Part shown: in pieces, positions 34,199 to 43,953 of the stretch
Position numbering within the stretch: position 1 is the first letter of the stretch
Layout of the letters: each line of letters opens with the position of its first letter
Source of the DNA: Absidia repens
Taxonomy: Eukaryota; Mucoromycota; Mucoromycetes; Mucorales; Cunninghamellaceae
DNA length: 64,000 bases
NCBI GenBank assembly: GCA_002105175.1
Contig: MCGE01000013.1
Location: 1,054,001 to 1,118,000, forward strand
Direction of reading: 5' to 3'
Position numbers and translations under genes: made by a program
The notes under the pieces: generated by a model
The model's database searches: none
What the model was told of the DNA's origin: nothing
What the model saw: the letters and a program-made list of their open reading frames with translations, nothing else

Positions 34199-34985
34199 TC
34201 TGTTGTTGAGTCCTAAACTTCACACACTTTTGTATTTTTCCTCTCTTTTTGTTTCTCTTCTTTTTTATTCTTCGCCAATTAATTTCTTTGAGATTATGAT
34301 CAACTTAGAATGGTGCCAGGACTAGTTTAGAAGGATTTTTAAAACAGGGATTACGCCATGCATAGGGAAACCCTTTCATTTTGAATTCAAGATTCAAAAC
34401 CACCATTAGTTGGCGTTTTGTAGCCATCATTAGCTTAGTTTAGTTCTAGTTTGTCTATAGTTTGTATTTGCTTCTGAATAAAATATGTCTTTTCCAATTG
34501 CTTGAAGAAAAATGTCCCATTAGTCGTCCATGTCTTGTACAATGCTTCCCATTTTTTTTTTACCAATGTCCATTAGATTCGTGTCGGCCTTTGTTGTACT
34601 TCATTACCAGATGCCCCTTTATTCATCCTCAAACCTTTTGCAGTATATTAGCTCCCATTTTACAGTCCCCTCCTTAGATTAGTGTTGACCATTCTACAAA
34701 TGCCACATTATTCATCCTCAAATTCCCCTCCACTATATCCCTTATTATTATGAACCACACATCTTTAGTTTACTAGCTTTCATATTGCTGCAATAAAAGT
34801 ATGTTCATTTTACTATTAACTATCATCTGACCCGTTATATAGTAATCATTGGCTGCTTTTTTTAAGTTGTCTACTGTACATCCACTTTGTAATTCTTCAA
34901 CTATGACCATGCTTCAGAATCTTAGTGACTGATCGACAGACCTTGGTCACTTAATATAAAACCTGGTCTTATTTTTGACCACCCA
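34199..34985 (+). repeat. dispersed repeat, copy E
   Basis: The core starts at about 34314 (CCAGGACTAGTTTAGAAGG), with GATTACGCCATGCATAGGG and AATAAAATATGTC near 34478. Three tail subrepeats follow (CATGTCTTGTACAATG; TTAGATTAGTGTTGACC at about 34675; AATAAAAGTATG near 34792). The copy ends near GACCTTGGTCACTTAATATAAAA. It has no head of its own in plus orientation, and the only CACGTG module is the reversed one at 34180-34198. Confidence 0.72.
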
Positions 34986-35783
34986 GTTGTTATATTAATG
35001 AAACTAGAGCGTACTAAACGTGCGTGTAGCTGTCACTATAAGTCATTCTCCGTCCCGAGGAATTGGTTGCGAATTCTGGATATGAAATGTGGTGCTCTCC
35101 CTTTGTTTAATCATTCATATCATTCAGCCAAGGTCATGTTGCTAGGGTAGCCCCCCACCAAACTGAACATACTGTTTTATATCCATCTCATCTTTTTTCT
35201 ATTTTTATTTTTTATAATAGTAAAAATAATATAGTCCCAATGGTTTGTCTACTAAGGTACAATAATGGGAAGGGCGTAGAACTCCATTAAAAACCGCACT
35301 TCAATAACCTTCATCTCCCCACCCGACGACATCCAGTAGATCGAATTTTTTTAATTTCGAAGTTGAATATAAAAAAATACAAACACTAACAACCCACATA
35401 AACACACACACACACACACACACACATAAAAGAGACATATTTCATTGACAATGGTAGCATTTATTGATTTTTATTTTTTGTATAGGTAAATGGGGAAACG
35501 TTTCTATATGTATAAGGGAGAGGAAGGAAGGAGTTGTCAAGCAAAAATCTAAGGAGAATGTGGGAGGGATGGCTGGATACGCCAATCTAAAATATTTGGT
35601 ATACAAGGAGAAAGGAAGGGTGACTAGGGGGGGGCATTATGACAATCAATCATCATCCCAAGCTCCACCAGGTACTTAATGTGTCAAAAGTTGTAAAAGA
35701 GTTTGGGTTTCCACAATCGACAACATGTTCCTTACTGTCCACCTAATAATAGTCAATCAATCAATCGGAAGTTAGTATATATA
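34986..35783. other. intergenic
   Basis: AT-rich, with a (CA) microsatellite at 35401-35425. The short plus-strand frame 35464-35679 has no recognisable content. This is the 3' flank of the glycosyltransferase-like gene. Confidence 0.4.
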
Positions 35784-37673
35784 TTAATATATAAAACCGA
35801 GGATGTATTTTTTTTGTTTTACCCTTGGTAAGCTGATCGTAGATCGAGGGTCATTCGCATGGAAAGCCGCCATTTTACCAAACCCTTGTCGACTGATGAG
35901 GCGATAATCCGTGTAGCTGAGTAGCCAATTGTCGATGACGGCACTGTTGACGCCTGCCAGCAGGCGTTCATGATCCGAGTCTGAATCCGTAATATTCGCA
36001 TCAAATTTGGTCTTGACTGTCTTTGCTTCAATGTGCTCGATGGGCAATCCTGTCACTACCATCGATGTCTGATCGTCCTTGATGTACCGATCCCGTAACG
36101 TCTGGTTGTTGTTCATTGCCACAAATTCCTGTCGAAGTTTATTGCTGTCCGTCAATAAAAAGTACACGACACGTTTATGATGGGGTTGTCGTTTGGCGTC
36201 ACGCAAATCGTTCGCACATGATATGAAGTAGTTCCATGTTTCAAAGTTGTTCGTGTCGTCTTCAGGATGCGCCATGGCCTGATCGTCTGTCCGGATTTGA
36301 AGCCCTATACTAAGTACGCTGTCCATTTGGAATAGCTGTTTGTATGCGTTGATGAAACGCCGTGCACCTGTTTTGGGTCTCAATAAGTAATCCAAGATAC
36401 ATCTAAAGCTGTTCGTCTTTGTCAATCCCATTTCATTCAATGTGTCCGTATAGCGTGTTGAGTGTTCAAATGTCCGAATGATATATCCACGGTTCGATTT
36501 GACTTCCACATACTATACACATCAAAAAAATCAAAAAAAGGCAACTCATTATGAGTTTGTTTGTTTTTTTTTTTCTCTTTATTTCCAGCCAAGACTCTTT
36601 ACCTTCGAAGTCCATAGTTCGTTAAAATCTTGAATAGGGCCATCAGGGAACATGGCGGCACGGATTTTTTCCCAGTTGAAGTTGAGAGTGTTCACGGATT
36701 GAAAACCAAGAGAATCGGATTTGTACAGTTGCTTCATATCTTCCGGATCAAAGGACCAATTAATGGTCGGTTTTTCAAAAACTGATTCCAATGAGGTAGG
36801 ATCCCCTTCTTGCCAATTCATGAAAAAGCCACGGTTCGTCATCAAAGCATAGAAAAACGTGGATATCATACCTGTGGATATTTTTAATAAGGATGATGTC
36901 AGTATTGGTAACACCGTCACCGCCCCCACTAGCATCTATTTTTGTCTTACCACTCATACGATCCGCTAATCCACCACAACTACGGGATCCGCGATGCATA
37001 GGATCTTCCTGACACACGTACGATACAAAGGCGGGCACATCATCACTGTTTAGAAGAGATTCATTTTCCGCTATCTTAGTCTTCAGTTGTTCCAATTCCT
37101 GTAATCGCTGCTGTTGAAGAGTCGAGAAGGCATCCTGCCAATTTCCACAATCCTGGTTATTCAAGTGTAAATCGTCAGAGAAGCCATACTCAGAGTCCCA
37201 GCTGTCGCAGTAATTGTTGAAATCTTGATCCGAAACATAGCTCAGTGCTTGTAATAGACTATCGTCTGGTGGTGGGGGGTATAGGAGCCGTCTTGACTAG
37301 AAATCATCATGTTGTTGGTACTAAATTGGCAAGTGCTGTTTCTTTTAGCGGAGTTCGAGTTTTGTTTTGGTGCAAAATCCTCGTTGGTGATTGAATGGGT
37401 TAGGTCGTGGTCGGTAGTAAGATGTAATTTATGATTGGATTGCGAGCCTATAAGGAAGATAAATAAAAAAGCGTAAGAAATAGCCACATAATATCTAAAT
37501 AATGCACGTAAAGTGTGATTGGGTTTGCTTTGTACTTTACCAGGGTAGAATATAGAATAGAGTGCCAAAAGTATCACCGTTAACATACTGGCTGTGGTAA
37601 GCCATTTCGCCATATTGTAACGAAATTTTATCTGTTTGAGGTCGACATTACTGTTGAGATGTTGATAAGTCAT
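35784..37673 (-). CDS. fucosyltransferase-like type II membrane protein, with a one-base frame break
   Basis: Exons 37673-37541, 37447-36951, 36871-36603 and 36512-35784; about 542 residues if one base is missing. Residues ~21-43 are a signal anchor (MLTVILLALYSIFY), leaving a lumenal domain. SCGGLADRMSGM...FFYALMTNRGF resembles the first donor-binding motif of GT37/NodZ-type fucosyltransferases (GLGNR...FLYALLTNR). SIGLQIRTDD and WLLSYTDYRLISRQGFGKMAA match the later conserved blocks (QIR; D-LS-(S)D-(S)-FG). It probably works in the Golgi on wall glycans; fucose is a known component of Mucorales walls. In exon 2 a C6 run at about 37276-37281 separates two frames, and seven C would restore SQDGSYTPPPPDDSL. 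Family is inferred from motifs only. Confidence 0.65.
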
Positions 37674-38281
37674 TTTATGAAACGAAGAAGAAGAAGCAAT
37701 GAAAGGCCTCGAGAGGAATATGTACAAGTTTGACGAAATAAATAAATATAATAAAAAAAAAGCGAAAGAAAAGGAAGAAAAAGAAAATTACTGAGAAGTG
37801 CAAAAAAAGGGATCTACGCGGAGCTTCACCACCGTCATATTTTTGCAGTTGAAATATGATTGGTCAAAATAGATTTTCTGTAACTCTAGTGGTCCAAATA
37901 ATCCACACTAAATGCGAAGATGGTGGTGCTGGCTTTCCCAATTTTTATTATTTTGCCAAGCTTAATATAATAGTTAGTACTATTTCGGTCACACAAACAA
38001 TTACAGAATATCAAATGTAAAAAATAAAGATCGACAACATCCTCTCCCTATTTTTATCATAAAATTCAAGGAGACAGCTCATCTATGACACAAACCTATA
38101 AAACCACCCCATCCCATCCCATAGAATAATTACATAGATACAACAAAATATAAATCAACGATGACAATAATATAAAAATAAAAAGAGCTTTATTTCCAGT
38201 CTGACACACCGTCACAAGATAAAACTAGACTAAGCTATGCTAAACTAATCCATGCATTTTCTTTAAAAAGTTTCCACACAG
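37674..38281. other. intergenic
   Basis: Contains the promoter of the glycosyltransferase-like gene (purine-rich 37735-37795). An AT-rich stretch continues to the SEC13 relic. No gene is recognised. Confidence 0.4.
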
Positions 38282-39022
38282 TTACCAACCGCATTCGCGA
38301 ACTTCTTTCCATTGTATGACCTTGTTATCACCAAAGGAGACGACAAGTACTTTCGTCGATAATGACCAACTAACATGCCAAACCACATCAACGAATTTGT
38401 CGCCGCTTAAAAGCTGTTGTCACCCATTTCCATCCTTACGTGCCTTGAGTTCATATCAATATTGACTTGTGGAATATAATAAAAACAAAAACCCATCTGC
38501 CAAGTCAGGACTTCAATATCTTTAATTGATGTTTCATGTTGGTCATCTGAGGGCAACTTACCAAGTCCATGCAGCGCGTACCCGACCCCGAATGACTACC
38601 CAAAATTTGTTCCTTTTGCCATGGAGTTAGTGTCATCGCTAAAAATAAACAATAATAATAAACATTCATATTTTTTGTAAAGACACCCAAACCGTTGTTG
38701 TTTTTTTTACCTCCATAACCAAATTTAATCAAATTGTTGTAACTGGCCGATGCGAACATTTTCACCTCATTGATATTTCAACCATTAGTGTAGTCGTTGC
38801 CGACTTCCAACAGACAAAATTGCATCCTATACCATGAGCATCAATCATAAATGTTTCCCAGGAACTATCATCTGTTCTACAGAAAACAAAAATTCGGATT
38901 AGTAGAGAGGAAAGGACACCTTTCTCAGCTTGTAATTTTAGATATAATGTACATACCCCGATGTTGTAATCGGAAGAACCGCAAGCCAAAACGGTGCATT
39001 GTTCATGTGGAGCTTGCCCCAT
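38282..39022 (-). pseudogene. decayed, 5'-truncated SEC13 copy
   Basis: Fragments in three frames follow the order of the COPII/nuclear-pore WD40 protein Sec13. VLACGSSDYNIG and DDSSWETFMIDAHGIGCNFVCW come first (blade 3), then FASASYNNLIKFGYG and PWQKEQILGSHSG (blade 4). The C terminus is DVVWHVSWSLSTKVLVVSFGDNKVIQWKE with a stop at 38282-38284. At least two frame breaks and in-frame stops lie between them, and the first two blades are absent. Two intron-like gaps with GTATGT...TGTAG and GTAAAA...TTTAG remain, so it came from a DNA-level duplication, not a retrocopy. It is divergent from RPN5, with 240 bases between them. Confidence 0.7.
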
Positions 39023-39150
39023 AGTATTCGTTAGTACAAAAAACAAAAAAAAAAAAAAACAAAATGAGCTATGTCAATCCATTAAAACTACAAAAAAAAA
39101 AAGAAAAGAAATTCAAGTCCTGCGCCAATCGAAATTTGTGCAAGAATATA

Positions 39151-39163
39151 TTTCAACTCCGCC
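39151..39163 (+). promoter_or_regulatory. shared promoter motif TTTCAACTCCGCC upstream of RPN5
   Basis: It lies 99 bases before the RPN5 ATG and is a variant of the TTTCAAATGCCGCC word. A T-run and C/T-rich leader follow. Function is inferred from recurrence. Confidence 0.35.
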
Positions 39164-39261
39164 ATGTCATTTACTTTATTCAGTGACCGTTCAAACGTAT
39201 TCCCACTTTTTTTTTCTTCACTCACTCCCACTCAACCACTTACATACACTACTTCTTGATC

Positions 39262-41216
39262 ATGTCTGACGGCAAACTTGAAAAAATGGAAAAGGATTTT
39301 ACTCCTCAAGTAGATGCTCTTTTACCTGAAACGGAAGCTTTGACAAAGGTAATCACTAATATATATATATATATGTTGTATATATAAAAAAAAAAAAAAA
39401 AAAGGGCTGACGCGTACTGTACTGGTATACTTACTTTATCTTTCTTGCTAGGCCGGGAAGCTTACGGAAGCTATCGAAAAACTTACGACTTTAGAAAAGC
39501 AAGCTCGTAACGTAAGTGTTAGACATTGGATGAATGGGATATATATATTTTGAAGGAAAAGGTTCTGACGATTCATAATATCATTTATTTTCTTTTGGGC
39601 TTCTTCATCAGGCCGCTGATCCCAACTCAACAAGTCGTATTCTCGTCCATATCATCAAACTATGCCATGATAGCAATGATTGGAAACTACTCAATGAACA
39701 AATTGTTCTGTTATCCAAAAAGCACGGACAATTGAAAGTGGTAAGATACTTTTGTTGACAACCTGACGGAAGAGACAAGGTAAATAGACTCACTCATTTC
39801 ATTACATGCTGATAGGCCACCACTAAAATGGTTCAAGAAGCTATGGAATATCTCGATTCAACACCTGATATGGATACAAAACTGGAGTTGATTGATACCC
39901 TTCGAACGGTCACGGATGGAAAGGTAGGATAACATGCAAAACAACAATAAAGCTATTGTTGAATGACTCTATTAACATTATACTTTTATACCTATTTAGA
40001 TTTACGTGGAAGTGGAACGGGCAAGAATAACTCGCATGTTATCGAAAATTAGGGAAGATGAAGGCAAGACAACGGAAGCCGCTGATATTCTGCAAGAATT
40101 ACAGGTACAGACGATAAAAAAAAGGGGAGGTGATTACGGTACGGTGTATGTGTGTATTTATTCATTATAATTTTTTTTTTTTTTTTGCTGCTGCGTAAAT
40201 AGGTGGAAACTTTTGGTTCCATGGAAAAACGAGAAAAGACCGACTTTATTTTGGAACAAATGCGACTTTGCTTGGCCAAACACGATTATATTCGGACACA
40301 AATCATCTCTAAGAAAATCAATACCAAATTCTTCCAAGAAAAAGAGAATGAAGTAAGTGAAATCAAGGGAAGGAGACTGTATGGATGTAGAAGAGGATTG
40401 ATACATATGTTAATATATCTTTATTGTAGGATTTGAAATTGCGATTTTACGACTTGATGATTCAACACGCATTACACGAAGACCAGTATCTTAACGTACA
40501 CAAATATTACAAGCAGATTTATGATTCAGAATCTATTCAACAAGACGACGCCAAGTGGAAACATGCTTTGGAACGTATCATTCTCTTTGCTGTCTTATCG
40601 CCTTACGACAATGAACAATCGGATTTGCTTCATAGAATATATCAAGATCAAAAACTAGCGGATATACCCTTATATCAGTAAGTTGATTTTTCTGATGATC
40701 TTTTTATTATTGTTCACTAACCAAAATATCACATTTCTCTCTGTCTCTGTTTCTTTGGATAGTGCGTTTGCCAAATGTTTCATTTCCATTGAATTAATGC
40801 GCTGGACTCAAATCGAACAGACTTACGGTGAAGCATTGCAACAAATCGAAACATTCAACCAAGCAACTGACGAAGGCCAAAAACGATGGAAAGAATTACA
40901 CAACCGTGTGATCGAACACAACATCCGAGTCATTGCCAAATACTACACAAGGATCACTACCAAACGGTTAACACAACTCCTGGATTTGAGCGAAAAAGAT
41001 ACCGAGAACTTTTTATCCAAATTGGTGGTGTCCAAAACTATCCATGCCAGGATCGATCGAACTGCAGGTGTTATCTCATTCCAAGTCAAGAAGGATGCCA
41101 ATCATGTTCTGAACGAATGGTCAAGCGATATCAACTCATTACTGAATCTGGTGGAAAAAACATGTCATTTGATCTCCAAAGAAGAAATGGTCCATAGTAT
41201 TGCCAAGGTGAAATAA
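39262..41216 (+). CDS. RPN5: 26S proteasome lid subunit Rpn5 (PSMD12)
   Basis: Eight exons (39262-39348, 39452-39511, 39612-39740, 39816-39923, 40000-40104, 40203-40352, 40430-40677, 40763-41216) give 446 residues, all junctions in phase. Helical solenoid repeats fill residues 1-300 ([34 protein letters not shown]). The C-terminal PCI domain contains [30 protein letters not shown], the winged-helix signature, and ends in the long helix used for lid assembly. Length equals yeast Rpn5 (445). Rpn5 is a lid scaffold touching Rpn8/Rpn11, and in some fungi serves the COP9 signalosome too. Confidence 0.95.
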
Positions 41217-42003
41217 CTTAGTAATATATATTAGTTTTTAGTTATTGATTATTTAGATTAGTTCTATTGTTATTATGTAACTCTATATAATAAATAGCCA
41301 TTACAATCTTCTTTTTTTTTCGCACAGCGCGACAGCGTGACAGATGTATTGTGAAACGTTGACTATGACGAACTGGATGGTGGGATAGGTTTAGGTGGCA
41401 GTTACTATACGTCGGCTTCCTGTCACAGGTGTAATAGGCGTGCTTTGTTTTTCTTTTTTTTTGGGGGAGGGTTCTGCTTTTTGCCAACCTGCCGGAGCGG
41501 GTTTCCAATATCGCACGATGCACATTAGTATAGAAGGCGTGCTACATCATTATCGTGTATACCTACGATAGCATAAAAATATTTACTATGAGACTTATCC
41601 TGAATCATGCTTACGTGACTCTCTATATATGACAAATTTTTGGTTTTGGATTGAAGTGGACTATGCGTATTTGCTTTTTTTTTATTACATTTGGGTGAGT
41701 GTCCATGAAAGTTACCCAAAAATTCGAATTGCATAAAAACTCATCATGGAATTTTATTGGCCGAAAGCCTTGGGACATTAATTTTTTTTTTATTTTTTTT
41801 TTTATCAAATACATGCCTAAAACACGCTAAACACGTCAAAGTGAACCCATCTTCAATGACTTAGCTGGTGAATTTTTCGACGCAGGAAAAAAAAAAAAAA
41901 CACTTCAGAAAACCGGTCTCCGTAAAACTGAAACCTATCTAAACAATAGTTGGCATTGATTTTCGCGGGGGGATGGCATTTGAAAATTTTTTCAACCGAG
42001 AGC
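41217..42003. other. intergenic
   Basis: AATAAAT-type 3' end near 41288. GC-richer patches at 41320-41420 and 41960-42010. Short minus-strand frames at 41242-41814 are Lys/Ser-rich and show nothing recognisable. Confidence 0.4.
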
Positions 42004-42015
42004 GGCGCTTCAAAA
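41974..42015 (+). promoter_or_regulatory. two promoter motif copies upstream of the SET/NAP gene
   Basis: GGCATTTGAAAA (41974-41985) and GGCGCTTCAAAA (42004-42015) lie 105-146 bases before the ATG at 42120. The first is the exact reverse complement of TTTTCAAATGCC found upstream of NSA1 and the NELF gene. Paired copies support a real binding site. Confidence 0.4.
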
Positions 42016-42119
42016 ATTGGCTGATTAAAGGCTTAAAAAAAGCGCGTTCTTTTTTATTTTTGTATTTTTTATTTTCTTTGTCTCTTTTTATTTTTACATT
42101 ACATTGAAATATTATCATC

Positions 42120-43306
42120 ATGTCTGAACAGCTCAATGACGAACTTGCTTCTCTTCTGGCCAAAGAATCCGATATTCAAAATCAAGTCCAGGTTTATCAA
42201 CGAAAAATGATGGAACCCCTCTGGAAAGAACGCCGTGAACTTGCCAAAAAGATCCCCAACTTCTGGTCTGATGCTGTAAGTTGTACATAAAGAGTAACAA
42301 GAAAGGTTCAATACTTAGGTTCTTTTTTTGTATTATTTGGATCAATAGATTAGCCATTCTCCCATGTTCAATCTCAGTGCAAATGACGAAAATGACATTG
42401 AAGTAAGTAGCTGATTACGGCAGTTATGTTTAGGGTGGAACAAAAATCGAGGTCTTCTGACGTGGCTAACTGAACTTACATATCTGCATATAGGCCTTAG
42501 AAAATTTGGAGGACTTCCATGTAGAATATGATGAAGCAAGACCTGAATATCGCAAAGTGGTAGCGGTAAGTAATAGAAGAAGAATTTAGGATCAACTAGA
42601 GAAGCAAAAAAATCTTACACATTGGCTGACCCATTTGAATATTTATCTATGTCTATATTTATACAGACCTTCAAGAAGAATAGTGTTTTTAAGAACGAAA
42701 GCTTGACTAAGGTAAAAATAAATAGACTTATGTATACTAAAGTGGTATTGGAATGAAGCTCTAAAATATATTGTTTATTATAATAGGAATTTGCGATGGA
42801 TGAAGATAATGGAACTGTGATCAGCAAGTCTTCAATCGAATATCACTCTGGAAAGGTAAAATAAAAATAGATAAGGTATGACCCAACTTATATATATTTT
42901 CATATATAGGAACCAAACAATAAGCGCAAAGCTGAGGAAGCTGACGACTTTGATATCAGCTTTTTGAAGTGGTTTGGTGACGAAACGATTCCCACTGGTG
43001 TTGTTTTGACTGAAGAAGTCTTCCCTTCTGCTATTGAGTAAAGCAATTTTTTAAAACAAACGATCATCAATCTTTACTTTTGACTTACCCTTCTTTGAAT
43101 GTTTACTTAGCTACTACAAAGGTGAATCAGAAGATGAAGACGATGACGATGATATTGAACTTGGATCTGATTCAGAAGACGAAAATGAAGAAGGTATATC
43201 AAATAGGAGAAGAAAAACTATGTGGACGATGCGCATGATACTGATTGGCCTTACCTTTTTTATTATTATTTTAGAAGAATCTCCCAAAAAGAAAGCCAAA
43301 AAATAA
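42120..43306 (+). CDS. SET/NAP family histone chaperone
   Basis: Eight exons (42120-42275, 42349-42402, 42494-42565, 42667-42711, 42787-42855, 42910-43037, 43111-43193, 43275-43306) give 212 residues, all in phase. The N-terminal long helix (LLAKESDIQNQVQVYQRKMM) dimerises NAP proteins. FWSDAISHSP, DFHVEYDEARPEYR and FLKWFGDETIPTG fit the SET/Vps75 earmuff domain. The tail is acidic (DEDDDDDIELGSDSEDENEE) and ends in PKKKAKK, a nuclear localisation type signal. It binds H3-H4 and/or H2A-H2B, in the nucleus and cytosol. The length matches the SET branch better than full NAP1 (~400). Confidence 0.88.
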
Positions 43307-43953
43307 ACTTTCTGGTTTAGTTAGTTAGTTAGTTAGTCTTTTTAGTGTAGTTATTTTATATTTATTTTGCGATTTTGGTTGGATTTGTTTTATGGAAGAA
43401 GAATAAAGTTTATTTTGTCCATTAATTGAAACATCTGAAGTGTTTTTATTATTTATTTTTTATATACAATATAAACGGGATAGCAGCTAGTGATGATGAA
43501 TGATGTTATCATATATATATATATATATATTTGGGAGGGGGGGGTCAAATGCTATGTATATAAAATATAACAATGATGTAATAGGGGTCCAGAATGACTT
43601 CAAAACGGGGTGGCCATAGTCTTTTAATCTTGGCATGAAATACAATGATAAAGTAGAATCTTAAATATGTGCCAAAGAAAGGTCTAAGGAATGCAGATTT
43701 ACGTTTACAGAAGAACTTATATCAAGTACTGCTAATGTTAAACATTTACATAGACGATACATACATTGTTCGTTGGCATTAATGACCATTATCACTTGAA
43801 GATCATTTTGAGTCTGAAACGCCGCTCCAATCAAATGATTTCATTTTATTTCTTTATCTTTTTTTTTCCCCCTTCTATTTCTATTTTCTTTTTTCTTTTT
43901 CTCTTATTAATTATATTTATTTAAAGAAAAGACAGAAAGGACATGGGCACCCA
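43307..43953. other. intergenic
   Basis: AATAAAG near 43403 ends the SET gene. An AT microsatellite lies at 43511-43531 and a G8 run near 43536-43543. TGAAACGCCGC at 43815-43825, 129 bases before the HPS1 start, is another copy of the promoter motif. Confidence 0.45.

Noticed and set aside
35401..35425. (CA) repeat considered as part of a larger array or CRISPR-like structure
   Set aside because: Simple dinucleotide microsatellite; no spacers or repeats of array type anywhere in the window.
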